64,000 bases of DNA from Vibrio aphrogenes (lineage in GTDB: Bacteria; Pseudomonadota; Gammaproteobacteria; Enterobacterales; Vibrionaceae). Where the stretch lies: NCBI RefSeq assembly GCF_002157735.2, contig NZ_AP018689.1, positions 1,459,619-1,523,618 on the forward strand, written 5' to 3'. This document shows, piece after piece, positions 50,712-59,226 of the stretch (positions are counted from its first letter, which is position 1; each line of letters begins with the position of its first letter). The notes beneath the pieces are model-generated. The model worked only from the letters and a program-made list of their open reading frames with translations, had not been told where the DNA came from and made no database searches. Made by a program: the position numbers and the translations under genes.

Positions 50712-52162
50712 TGAATGACTCCTAATTGTTTATACCACATAGTGACAGCATTTCCTTGGCGAGACAGCCAGACAAATGTTCTGCGGTTTTCTTTTATCTC
50801 AATAGTGAACTGTTTAGCGCCCGCTTCTATCGTATATTGCCCAGAATGTAAATTTACACTACTACTGTACACTTGAGCAGGAAGCGTTTGCCAGCTTCGA
50901 GTATCGGGTTGCTCTGTAACCATATTCCAAATATTGGCGACCAATTCTGAAACACCGGAACTGTCCACTTTAGCGGCTTGGTGGCGTAGCTGATCTTTAG
51001 TATACAAGCGTAACCCTTGTTTCAGAACCATTGCAGGAATTCTTTCACTCAAATCGTTAACTGCCATTAAATTGGTGTCTGCTAAAAGGCTAGCAGTTAA
51101 CGGCTGATTATTTAATTGCAGCGGGGTAAATTTTTGCGGCTTCACATTTTTATATACAGGTAATGCCACTGAATAAATTTTACTGTGCCCAGAGCTATCC
51201 CAAATCGGTAACGACAAACGCCAACTGCCTCGTTGTGCTACCACGCCCCGTTCATCAATCACAATGAGTTGTCCTTGACCTCTTGGGACGGCTTTGGTGT
51301 CACCATATTGTTTAATAAGAGACGTTAAATCTTGACGCATTCCCAGCTTTTTCGCGACACGAATGGTCGAATCAATGACTTCCCTATTATTCGGTGTGAC
51401 GGCTAAAGCACGTTTGTAATCAATATAGGCATCGTTTAATTGGTTATCTGCCTCAAATAAAGTGGCCGACAAATACAATAAATAGCCATTTTGTATTGCT
51501 TGCAAAGTCTTACCCGCATCAGGATATTGCGAAATAATGCTGCCTAAATTAGGCTTTACACCACTACTGACCATTTGTTGTTGAGCGTCTTGTAATTCCG
51601 ATTCACGATTTTTTTTCGCTTGTTCTTGAACCTGATTCGCCCGGCGCATTTCAACGAGCGCACCTTGTAAATCATTTTTTTGTAAATAGTTCAACCCTAA
51701 ATACAAATGCAAATACCCTAGCTCGTAATCGGCAGGGTTATAGGTGGTGAGGTTATCATTGGTGGCTAATGAGCCGACTTGGTTGGCCCCTTCCGATACC
51801 GAAACCGTCGCTCGTTCAGCCAAGGTTTTATACGCTTCATCACTTAATTGAAAAGCACTAAAGCTATTAGGGTAATTTGCCGCAAGAAAAGACACTCGAC
51901 CCTTTTCCATATTACTTAAAATCGGGCCACCGACCTCCGAGTCTACCAGCTCCAATTCCGCATTTTGATAATCACCACGCTCAACCTCTTGATAGATATC
52001 TTGATTCTGTGCCGAATAATGGCTAAACAAATTACCCGCAGATAAATTGGCGCACGCTGTTACGGTCAAGCTAGAGGTAATGAGTAAGCTCATACGAGCA
52101 GCCTTTAGCCACCCGTAATCCTTGCTTTGTGTTACAGCTATTAAAGTTGTTGGTGTAATCAT
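50708..52162 (-). CDS. COG3014 family predicted lipoprotein
   Basis: The protein is a predicted exported lipoprotein of the COG3014 type, common beside ycfL/lpoB in vibrios and shewanellae. A lipobox-like TVTAC occurs at residues 34-38 from the first ATG. An ATG at 52093 (residue 24) would give a shorter signal with AAAGG upstream and may be the true start. TPR-like alpha-helical repeats occupy about residues 60-250 (YLGLNYLQKNDLQGALVEMRRA, cut short here). A beta-rich C-terminus ends in VWLSRQGNAVTMWYK. Function unknown; context implies a role with LpoB in envelope synthesis. Length is 461-484 residues. Confidence 0.82.
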   Translation of the reverse strand: MITPTTLIAVTQSKDYGWLKAARMSLLITSSLTVTACANLSAGNLFSHYSAQNQDIYQEVERGDYQNAELELVDSEVGGPILSNMEKGRVSFLAANYPNSFSAFQLSDEAYKTLAERATVSVSEGANQVGSLATNDNLTTYNPADYELGYLHLYLGLNYLQKNDLQGALVEMRRANQVQEQAKKNRESELQDAQQQMVSSGVKPNLGSIISQYPDAGKTLQAIQNGYLLYLSATLFEADNQLNDAYIDYKRALAVTPNNREVIDSTIRVAKKLGMRQDLTSLIKQYGDTKAVPRGQGQLIVIDERGVVAQRGSWRLSLPIWDSSGHSKIYSVALPVYKNVKPQKFTPLQLNNQPLTASLLADTNLMAVNDLSERIPAMVLKQGLRLYTKDQLRHQAAKVDSSGVSELVANIWNMVTEQPDTRSWQTLPAQVYSSSVNLHSGQYTIEAGAKQFTIEIKENRRTFVWLSRQGNAVTMWYKQLGVIQ

Positions 52163-52247
52163 ATCTCTAATTATTAGGTTAATTCGTTCCGACGTTTAGG
52201 ACTGTTAACCTTTGCGTCGGTTAACCGTATATGAGTTAGCCGTAAAA

Positions 52248-52598
52248 TCAGTTAACGAGCATTGGACCTAATGGTTCACCACCCACTAAATGCATATGGA
52301 TATGATAAACCTCTTGCCCACCGTGAGCGTTACAATTGACGATCAAGCGATAACCATTTTCGGCAATGCCTTCTTGTTTCGCTAGTTTTTTGGCTACGGT
52401 GAATAAACGTCCCATGACTAATTCGTCTTCTTCTGCCACATCATTGGTGGTTGGGATTAATTTATTCGGAACGATAAGTATATGACTTGGTGCTCTAGGG
52501 TTGATATCTCGGAAAGCGGTAACGAGATCATCTTGATATAACATATCCGATGGAATTTCTTTATTAATTATCTTACTAAAAATGGTTTCTTCAGCCAT
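52248..52598 (-). CDS. hinT: HIT family hydrolase HinT
   Basis: HinT is a purine nucleoside phosphoramidase. The histidine triad HIHMHL is at residues 99-104 and the start [18 protein letters not shown] is typical. Length is 116 residues (E. coli 119). The ATG follows GGAGTAAAG. It is the first gene of the leftward run hinT-COG3014-ycfL-lpoB-thiK, and the same neighbours occur in E. coli. An 85-base gap separates it from the next gene. Confidence 0.95.
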   Translation of the reverse strand: MAEETIFSKIINKEIPSDMLYQDDLVTAFRDINPRAPSHILIVPNKLIPTTNDVAEEDELVMGRLFTVAKKLAKQEGIAENGYRLIVNCNAHGGQEVYHIHMHLVGGEPLGPMLVN

Positions 52599-53048
52599 GC
52601 TTTACTCCTACCGCACTACCATAAAAAGAGTCTATTAGTATGCGCTAACCCTCTAAATATAACAATATTTTCTCTTACTCAATGTCGTTAGGCTCCTGAA
52701 ATTTCAGCTGAAATCCAATTTAATTTGGAACCTGTCACACTTTTGAGGGTCTAGCTATAAATAACCGGCATTTATCTCAAAAAATATCCAACTAACATAA
52801 TGATATAGAAGATAATGCCTAGGGTGACTTGTTATTACACCCAGTCATCCACATATTGGTAAGAAGAGAAGATATCACCACTCTCGCACGTAATGTAGTA
52901 ACACCTTTTATGGTGAGTGTGTCTGTCTCAACTTGTCGATTACTCCGCTTTCATGTGTTGTGAATCGTTACCATACTCACTCGACACATAAAAGCTGAGT
53001 CATTGATTTTATTAAAAAACTTTAGCTTTGCTAATAAAGGAATTTAAG
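52599..53048. promoter_or_regulatory. Divergent hinT / CARF-nuclease intergenic region
   Basis: These 450 bases lie between divergent genes and must hold both promoters. The sequence has GC content similar to neighbours and no hairpin with a U-tract or known operator that I could identify. AAAGGA at 53036-53041 serves the nuclease gene. Nothing resembling CRISPR repeats is present. Confidence 0.3.
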
Positions 53049-54212
53049 ATGGCGGTTCATGTTGGAATCATAGATCAAGATCCCGTTCGTTTAATCACCC
53101 CGCTTTTAGATAACCGCTCTGAATGTACACACATGGCATTTATTGGTGATAATTCACAAACTGAAATGTACCAACGGCTTGAACAAGTCCTATCATCTCG
53201 AGGGATCAGTAGTGAATTTTTTGAAATCCCGAATGCGGTACAAACGTCAGCGATCAAAAATAAAGTCAAACAACTGGCCGAACGCCTAAGAGAACGTAAC
53301 GAAAGAATTGTACTCAATGCCAGCTGTGGATTAAGACACCGTTTATTATCCGTTTATGAAGTCATTCGCAGTTACAATTGGCCGATTTTTGTGGTGGAAC
53401 CTTTTAGTGACAACCAATGTTGGCTTTATCCAGATAACCAGCCCGAGCAACAAGTTCAAGACCACATCCGTATCAGTGATTACTTAACCATTTTTGGGGC
53501 TCGAAGTGAATTTCCTGCTAACGAAATCCCTGCACCACTGGATGCAAAATTACATGAACTGGGTAAACGCTGGGCAAGTAACGCCTTAGAATTAGGTCCT
53601 GGCTTAGCTACCTTGAACTATCTTGCAACGACCTGCCGTAAAGAACAAAAACTTGATGTTGCTCTCTCAGACAAACAACAAGGCTATCGTGAATTAGATA
53701 TGTTGATCTCCGATCTGGTCGACATTAAATTAGCTACTTATGAAAAAGGTATTCTGACGTTTTTTAATGAAGATGCGCGTCGATTCTCTAACGGCGAATG
53801 GTTAGAAAACCTAGTGCATAATACCGTCAGAGAAATTCAAGATGAACTGCCTACTATTCAAGATCATTCACTCAACGTTCAAGTTTATCGCGAAAGTGGT
53901 GGCCGAGAAGTTCGTAACGAATTAGATGTGGCGACGGTTGTGAACAATAAGCTGCATATTATTGAATGTAAAACCAAAGGCATGCGCGATGACGGTGACG
54001 ATACGCTGTATAAGCTAGAATCATTACGTGACTTATTGGGTGGATTACAAGCTCGAGCCATGTTAGTGAGCTTCCGTCCTATGCGCCATAATGACATTTC
54101 CAGAGCGCAAGACTTAGGATTGGCGCTCATTGGCCCTGAAGAATTAAAAGATCTTAAAACCTATTTAACCTCTTGGTTTAATGAGGCCGGTGGTCACGAA
54201 GAAATTCTCTAA
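53049..54212 (+). CDS. DUF1887 CARF-domain PD-(D/E)XK nuclease (Card1/Can2 family, VC1899-like)
   Basis: The N-terminal ~150 residues form a CARF-like Rossmann domain. A small winged-helix region follows, then a C-terminal restriction-type nuclease domain with the PD-(D/E)XK residues Asp293, Glu306 and Lys308 (ELDV and IIECKTK). The 387-residue length and architecture match DUF1887 proteins such as V. cholerae VC1899, the structural relative of Card1/Can2 nucleases activated by cyclic tetra-adenylate in type III CRISPR defence. The segment equivalent to the usual ligand loop reads NASCGLRH instead of the N-x-T-G-G-T-K pattern, so ligand binding may differ. The ATG at 53049 has AAGGA upstream. 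No CRISPR array, Cas gene or cyclase lies in the window. Confidence 0.88.
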   Translation: MAVHVGIIDQDPVRLITPLLDNRSECTHMAFIGDNSQTEMYQRLEQVLSSRGISSEFFEIPNAVQTSAIKNKVKQLAERLRERNERIVLNASCGLRHRLLSVYEVIRSYNWPIFVVEPFSDNQCWLYPDNQPEQQVQDHIRISDYLTIFGARSEFPANEIPAPLDAKLHELGKRWASNALELGPGLATLNYLATTCRKEQKLDVALSDKQQGYRELDMLISDLVDIKLATYEKGILTFFNEDARRFSNGEWLENLVHNTVREIQDELPTIQDHSLNVQVYRESGGREVRNELDVATVVNNKLHIIECKTKGMRDDGDDTLYKLESLRDLLGGLQARAMLVSFRPMRHNDISRAQDLGLALIGPEELKDLKTYLTSWFNEAGGHEEIL

Positions 54213-54220
54213 CTTTTTTC

Positions 54221-54300
54221 TTAGTACAAAACCCGATCTCAGTACAAAAACCAAATTTCAGCACAAAACCAAATCTCAGCATAAAAAACTCAATACAAAA
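54221..54300 (+). repeat. Short tandem repeat after the CARF-nuclease gene
   Basis: About five degenerate units of 14-19 bases follow one another, with core CTCAGTACAAAACCAAAT. The units start near 54221, 54239, 54258, 54276 and 54290 and then decay. It is noncoding and lies between the nuclease stop and the terminator. Its core word TAGTACAAA recurs in a tandem pair at 57765-57807. Confidence 0.6.
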
Positions 54301-54321
54301 AAGCCCAGTCAATCTGGGCTT
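54301..54321. terminator. Bidirectional terminator between nuclease gene and udp
   Basis: AAGCCCAG (54301-54308) pairs with CTGGGCTT (54314-54321). On the minus strand it is followed by TTTTTTGTATT and would end udp; on the plus strand CTTCAT follows. Confidence 0.8.
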
Positions 54322-54364
54322 CTTCATATCAGTCATACTCACTATCTAGAGCGAGTGATGAGCA

Positions 54365-55135
54365 TTACAGTAGTTTTTTCGCCGCTTCAACCACAACTTG
54401 GATTGAGCGCGTTTCTGCTTGCTTCAATTTTTCATGATCTGGGATTTCATCTTTACTGCGGTTAACAATAATGCCCGCAACACAACCCGCTTTTAAGCCA
54501 GAGCTTGCACACATGGTTAATAGAGTTGCTGATTCCATTTCAAAGTTCAATACACCCATATCTTGCCATTCTTGCATAGAACCTTTAAAGCGAGATACTA
54601 CACGGCCTGTGAAAGTATCGTAACGTTCTTGGCCTGGGTAGAAAGTATCACTTGATGCAGTAACACCAGTATGCACTTTACAACCGACTTCTAAAGCCGC
54701 TTGTTTCATTGCGGTTGCCACATCAAAATCAGCAACAGCAGGGAACTCCATTGGAGCAAAGTGTAGGCTTGCACCGTCAAGGCGAACAGAGCCAGTAGTC
54801 ACAATCATATCGCCCACATTTAAGTGTGGTTGAATGGCGCCAGTAGTACCAACACGTAAGAAAGTACGTACACCCAATTGAGCCAACTCTTCTACCGCAA
54901 TAGAGGTAGATGGACCACCAATACCCGTTGAGCAGACTACAACTGATTGACCATTAAGTTTGGCACGATACACAGTGTATTCACGGTGACTTGCTAAAAA
55001 CTCAGGCTCATCCATCACGTTGGCAATTTTTTCTACGCGTGCTGGATCCCCAGGAATGATCGCTAATGTTGCGCCGTTCAGATCTTGTTGGTTTACACCT
55101 AAGTGAAAAACATTTTGAGAGTTTGTTGGTGCCAC
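54365..55135 (-). CDS. udp: Uridine phosphorylase
   Basis: Udp splits uridine with phosphate to uracil and ribose-1-phosphate in pyrimidine salvage. The start [23 protein letters not shown] and the phosphate/nucleoside motif [18 protein letters not shown] are typical, as is [12 protein letters not shown] near residue 195. At 256 residues it is close to E. coli Udp (253). The 276-base upstream gap to the CBS gene contains a terminator and must contain the promoter; a half CRP-like TTGTGATC is seen at about 55250, too weak to call. Confidence 0.95.
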   Translation of the reverse strand: MAPTNSQNVFHLGVNQQDLNGATLAIIPGDPARVEKIANVMDEPEFLASHREYTVYRAKLNGQSVVVCSTGIGGPSTSIAVEELAQLGVRTFLRVGTTGAIQPHLNVGDMIVTTGSVRLDGASLHFAPMEFPAVADFDVATAMKQAALEVGCKVHTGVTASSDTFYPGQERYDTFTGRVVSRFKGSMQEWQDMGVLNFEMESATLLTMCASSGLKAGCVAGIIVNRSKDEIPDHEKLKQAETRSIQVVVEAAKKLL

Positions 55136-55344
55136 AATGTGCTCCTTATTTTAATAAGTAACCAAATTCAATTGGTTGAGTGCTATTGGATAATCACTTA
55201 ATAATGAATAACGCTACTCTATTGCACCAACTCAAATGTTTTATAGATTAAGATCACAAAATAAATGAAATGGTGACAACGTTTAGCATGAAAGTTTTAA
55301 CTATATCACTATTTTTAGGGCGCGTGCCTAAAATAGGTAAAAGA

Positions 55345-55368
55345 AAAGGCCGCATTAATACGACCTTT
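55345..55368 (-). terminator. Terminator of the CBS-domain gene
   Basis: AAAGGCCG (55345-55352) pairs with CGACCTTT (55361-55368), one G-U pair. The minus-strand end is TTTTCTTTT. It lies 44 bases past the CBS gene stop. Confidence 0.75.
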
Positions 55369-55411
55369 AATATAGCAACATTGACCCAATAAGCACAAAG
55401 TGTGCTTGGTA

Positions 55412-55828
55412 TTACAATTGATGCTTAAAGCAATTATCTAAATTATCTCGAATCGCTTTTAACACTTCACGACGAGAAATGATCCCAACTAACTTTTTAT
55501 TCTCCACTACCGGATACACTTTCGGTTTCCCTTCTTGCATCATATTAGCTAGCTCAATCACTGACATTTCAGGGCTAATGGTTAATGCATCAACACGCAT
55601 ACAGTCCCCGACAGAATGGGTGTCTTGGCAGTGATAACTAACTTGCACTAGTCGATTTAATAAGTCTTGTTCGGATAAAAAACCCACCACTTCATTTTTC
55701 TCATTCACCACTGGCCCACCAATGTTTTGGGCGTTTAATACTTTGTCTAAAGCCGCTGGCATGGACATATCGGCGGTAAATGTCACCGCTCTAGGACGCA
55801 TGTAATCTCTAACTTTTAATGATGCCAT
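55412..55828 (-). CDS. CBS domain-pair protein
   Basis: A stand-alone 138-residue protein made of two CBS motifs (a Bateman module). The first spans about residues 8-65 (MRPRAVTFTADMSMPAALDKV) and the second about 75-130 (MRVDALTISPEMSVIELANMM). Each has the expected hydrophobic strands and GIISRREVLKAI-type ending. CBS pairs bind adenosine nucleotides and sense energy state. No effector domain is fused, so partners are unknown. The gene is single, between udp and the GNAT-nitrilase gene. Confidence 0.9.
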   Translation of the reverse strand: MASLKVRDYMRPRAVTFTADMSMPAALDKVLNAQNIGGPVVNEKNEVVGFLSEQDLLNRLVQVSYHCQDTHSVGDCMRVDALTISPEMSVIELANMMQEGKPKVYPVVENKKLVGIISRREVLKAIRDNLDNCFKHQL

Positions 55829-55996
55829 AATAAAGAACTCCTTGGATTATTGCCTATCTAGGCTCTTATTTTGTCTCCGGTTCTTTAAGTGTCGTCTAAT
55901 TTCTTGATTTTACTAAATGGATTAAACCAATTTTACAAATCGGTAATGCCAATGAGTGATCTGGGCCTGATTCTCATTGGCAAAACACGCAACGAG

Positions 55997-57541
55997 TTAT
56001 TTTTTTATTCGATTATTCACCGGTGAAAATTGGTATAGCTCTGGGCGACGATGTTTTAAGTTCGTCACCGAGCCTTCACTATGCAGCATTTTCAGCTTAG
56101 AAAGATCCACGTCAGCATAAATCATCATCTCTGTATTTGGATCGGCTTCGGCAATGATCGCATCATGGGGGAAATATACATCCGAAGGTGAGAACACCGC
56201 CGATTGTGCGTATTGAATGTCCACATTATCAACACGAGGTAAATTCCCTACGCTACCACTGATCGCGACATAGCATTCATTTTCAATAGCACGCGCTTGA
56301 GCACAAATACGCACACGTAAATAACCATTTTTGGTGTCAGTCCAAAACGGTACAAAGAGAATTTGAATCCCCTGCTCTGCTAGCATTCGTCCTAACTCTG
56401 GGAATTCAACGTCATAACAAATTAAGATCCCAACTTTACCGGCGTCAGTTTCAATAACCTTAACTTTATCACCCCCTTCGATCACCCAATCCCATTCTTC
56501 ATGTGGTGTAATGTGAACTTTGTATTGTTCTTCGATGGTTCCGTCACGGTGTAACATGTATGCAATATTGTACATCTTACCATCACGTTGAACAGGCAAG
56601 CTTCCTGCAATAATGTTGATGTTATAGGTCACTGCTAGGTGGGAGAAACGATGAATGATCTCATCAGAATATTCACTTAAATAACGCATCGCTTCAACAG
56701 AACGTAAGTCAGGAGCTAACCCCATTAATGGCGCGCTGAAAAACTCGGGAAATAAAGCAAAGTCAGATTGGTAATTCGCAAGGGAGGTAATGAAGAATTC
56801 GGCTTGATTGACTAAATCGTCTAAAGACATAACATGGCGCATTTGCCATTGAACGACCCCGATACGGACAATATTTTTCTCGGTAGCATGAATAGAAGTG
56901 ACTTCTTCTTCATAAAAAATGTTATCCCATTCCAGTAAGGTTCCATAGCCTTGAGATTTTTCATCTTCCGGTAAATAACCTCGCATTAAACGTTTGACAT
57001 CAAAGTCATTGGAAAGCTGGAAGGACAGGATAGGATCGTGGATTTCTTGGCGTTTTACTTTTTCAATATACTCACTCACTTGCATGGTATCGGCGTATTG
57101 CTTAAAGCCAGTAATCCGTCCCCCCGTTAAAATGGCTTTTAAGTTATCACCACGACACAATTCTTTACGGGCTTCGTATAAACGGCGACCTAAACGTAAA
57201 CCTCGATAGTCGGGATGAACAAAAACATCTAAACCATAGATGGCATCACCTTTAGGATTGTGCTGCGCTACGTTGTTGCTGTCGACGATATCGGTGTAAG
57301 TATGGGGAAGTGAAAAACGAGAATAATCGACTTTAATGGTCAAGGCAGCGCCGATGAGTTTGCCGTTATCTTCAATGCAAATTTGGCCATCAGGAAATTG
57401 GGTGATCAGGTCCATGATGGTTGATTCTGGCCAAGCCCCTCCCACATCAGGAAAGACTAAATCCATTAATGCGGCCAGTTCTTCATAATCTTCAGGTGTT
57501 ACCGTACGTAAATTCAATAACGGTGTGTTGTTCTCATCCAT
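55997..57541 (-). CDS. Fusion of GNAT acetyltransferase and carbon-nitrogen hydrolase
   Basis: The N-terminal ~220 residues are a GNAT domain (VHPDYRGLRLGRRLYEAR carries the acetyl-CoA loop). The C-terminal ~290 are a nitrilase-superfamily hydrolase with the Glu266-Lys341-Cys375 triad (FPEFFS, EQYKVHI, LICYDVEF). All three catalytic residues are kept, so amidase activity is expected. Substrate and the link between the two activities are unknown. The fused layout at 514 residues is a recognised family in bacteria. The ATG follows GGAGCAG. It lies alone, with 390 bases of noncoding DNA to the next gene. Confidence 0.9.
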   Translation of the reverse strand: MDENNTPLLNLRTVTPEDYEELAALMDLVFPDVGGAWPESTIMDLITQFPDGQICIEDNGKLIGAALTIKVDYSRFSLPHTYTDIVDSNNVAQHNPKGDAIYGLDVFVHPDYRGLRLGRRLYEARKELCRGDNLKAILTGGRITGFKQYADTMQVSEYIEKVKRQEIHDPILSFQLSNDFDVKRLMRGYLPEDEKSQGYGTLLEWDNIFYEEEVTSIHATEKNIVRIGVVQWQMRHVMSLDDLVNQAEFFITSLANYQSDFALFPEFFSAPLMGLAPDLRSVEAMRYLSEYSDEIIHRFSHLAVTYNINIIAGSLPVQRDGKMYNIAYMLHRDGTIEEQYKVHITPHEEWDWVIEGGDKVKVIETDAGKVGILICYDVEFPELGRMLAEQGIQILFVPFWTDTKNGYLRVRICAQARAIENECYVAISGSVGNLPRVDNVDIQYAQSAVFSPSDVYFPHDAIIAEADPNTEMMIYADVDLSKLKMLHSEGSVTNLKHRRPELYQFSPVNNRIKK

Positions 57542-57931
57542 AAATGTCTGCTCCTCAATTCAGATCTATTGAGCTTTTTCGATGATATATACAGCGAATC
57601 GTTGGTTTTTTATCTTGATGAGCCAAGAGCTAGGCAGAGAAGTTATGATGTAGTTAACCTACACGAGAAGCTGATAACACGGTAAAAGACCAACAAACGC
57701 TACCTGTAGGGTTAATCAACCCTAGTTATTCATTATGCAGTCTTGAACAATAAATTCCACCCTTAGTACAAACGGATTAAAAAATAGTACAAACGAGTTA
57801 AAAAAATCAAGCTCTTACCCTTCGTAAAATTGCATAATATTTATGCTTTTCGTGTATTTTTCAGGCAAGCTTTTTGTTACTATCCGCACATTGCCGTTCC
57901 GGTCTTTCGTTCCCCTTTCCAGACAGTGATT
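57542..57931. promoter_or_regulatory. Divergent GNAT-nitrilase / MFS intergenic region with a tandem pair
   Basis: The 390 bases hold a 21-22-base tandem duplication, TAGTACAAACGGATTAAAAA and a close second copy, at 57765-57807. Upstream near 57700-57724 a small GGGTT-AATC-AACCC dyad occurs. Promoters for both divergent genes are expected. I see no gene. Confidence 0.45.
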
Positions 57932-59116
57932 ATGAAAAAAATTCTCTACGCTCTTTTCCCAGGAAATCAGCCCGATCAAACTTCGGTTTCTCTATTATTT
58001 ACTTGTTTTTTCGTCGGTATTGCTGGTGCCTTCACCATGCCGACCATGAGTTTATTTATCTCAGAAGAAGTCGGGGCTCGCCCTTACTTGATCGGGGTAT
58101 TTTTTATGGTCATGACGATTTCTGGCGTACTGGTGAGTCAAATTATTGGTTGGTGGTCCGATCAAGGCGTTGACCGTAAAAGGCTGATTCTCATTTGTAA
58201 TATGATGGGGGTTATCGGATTTACTATTTTTGCTTTTAACCGTGATTACTGGGTATTGCTGATCACCTCGGCGATTTTTATCAGTGCCACCTCAGCAGCC
58301 ATTCCACAAGTGTTTGCCTTAGCACGTGAAATTTTAGATAGAAACACACGCCCGTCTGAAACCTTTAGTTCACTTTTGCGTGCTCAAATTTCTCTAGGCT
58401 GGGTAATAGGCCCACCCATTGCTTTTCTCATTGCCACCAGCGTTGGTTTTACTCAATTATTTTTGCTCGCCGCCTTCATGTTTGTGATTCTGTGTTTCGT
58501 CACTTATTTCACGCTGCCGCAAATTGAGCCAACCCCAAAGCACACACAATTTGATCCTAGCGACTCGATTTGGCGTGATAAAAATATCATTTTATTGTCC
58601 TTATCATTTGTCTTTATGTATTGCGCTAACAACATGTACATCATCAGTATGCCGTTATATATCACTCATGATTTGCAGTTAGATTCATCCGTTGCAGGCA
58701 TCATGATGGGCACCGCAGCACTGATTGAAATTCCGATCATGTTGCTCTCTGGTCGTTATGCTTTGAGATTTGGTAAGAAGAAAATGATCACCGCTGCGAT
58801 CTTAGCTGGCAGCGTATTTTATATTGGGATCTTGGTGAACAGTAGCTTCATTGGCTTTGTGTTATTGCAATTGCTCAACGGTCTGTTTATTGGGGTTACT
58901 GCCGCCCTTGGGATCTCATATTTTCAAGATTTAAAACCGAAAAAAATGGGCCAAATCACCACCCTCTATTCTAATGCGATTAAAACTGGCGGTGTTCTTG
59001 GCGGGGTATTAGCAGGTACGATTGCCGATATATTCAGCTTTCAAGTGGTCTTTGGCGCATCGTTACTCTTGACGGTTTTATCCTTCCTCACGATTTTAAA
59101 AGTGCGTGATGCCTAA
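57932..59116 (+). CDS. Sugar efflux transporter, MFS family (SetA/SotB-like)
   Basis: This 394-residue protein has twelve predicted membrane helices and MFS motif A (GWWSDQGVDRKRLIL) between helices 2 and 3. The order of motifs and LLRAQISLGWVIGPP match the Set sugar-efflux group of E. coli. Exported sugar (glucosides, arabinose or IPTG-type analogues in E. coli) is not defined. The ATG at 57932 is the first with the family start MKKILYALFPGN; a longer frame from 57830 lacks family sequence. A weak ribosome site precedes it. A hairpin follows the stop. Confidence 0.82.
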   Translation: MKKILYALFPGNQPDQTSVSLLFTCFFVGIAGAFTMPTMSLFISEEVGARPYLIGVFFMVMTISGVLVSQIIGWWSDQGVDRKRLILICNMMGVIGFTIFAFNRDYWVLLITSAIFISATSAAIPQVFALAREILDRNTRPSETFSSLLRAQISLGWVIGPPIAFLIATSVGFTQLFLLAAFMFVILCFVTYFTLPQIEPTPKHTQFDPSDSIWRDKNIILLSLSFVFMYCANNMYIISMPLYITHDLQLDSSVAGIMMGTAALIEIPIMLLSGRYALRFGKKKMITAAILAGSVFYIGILVNSSFIGFVLLQLLNGLFIGVTAALGISYFQDLKPKKMGQITTLYSNAIKTGGVLGGVLAGTIADIFSFQVVFGASLLLTVLSFLTILKVRDA

Positions 59117-59168
59117 CCTAAAAAACGATCAAAACCCAATACTGGATCACTCTATTCTCTGATACAAA

Positions 59169-59195
59169 CAGAGCTCTTACACAAACAGAGCTCTG
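59169..59195. terminator. Hairpin between converging genes
   Basis: CAGAGCTCT (59169-59177) pairs with AGAGCTCTG (59187-59195); the loop repeats ACAAAC. The same bases read as a direct repeat ACAAACAGAGCTCT. Neither strand has a strong U-tract, so it is a weak or bidirectional terminator. Confidence 0.5.
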
Positions 59196-59226
59196 CCCGT
59201 AAAAAATAAAAAAATAATATAATTGA

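Noticed and set aside
52203..52230. GTTAACC...GGTTAAC dyad after hinT as another MITE end
   Set aside because: The central bases CTTTGCGTC differ from the element end; it looks like a local hairpin.
52599..53048. Possible CRISPR array or cyclase gene next to the CARF nuclease
   Set aside because: The intergenic DNA has no regularly spaced repeats and no open frame; hinT on the other side is an ordinary housekeeping gene.
54181..54465. 94-codon frame overlapping the end of the CARF nuclease and udp
   Set aside because: It runs through the tandem repeat, the terminator and the opposite strand of udp, with repeat-derived low-complexity sequence.
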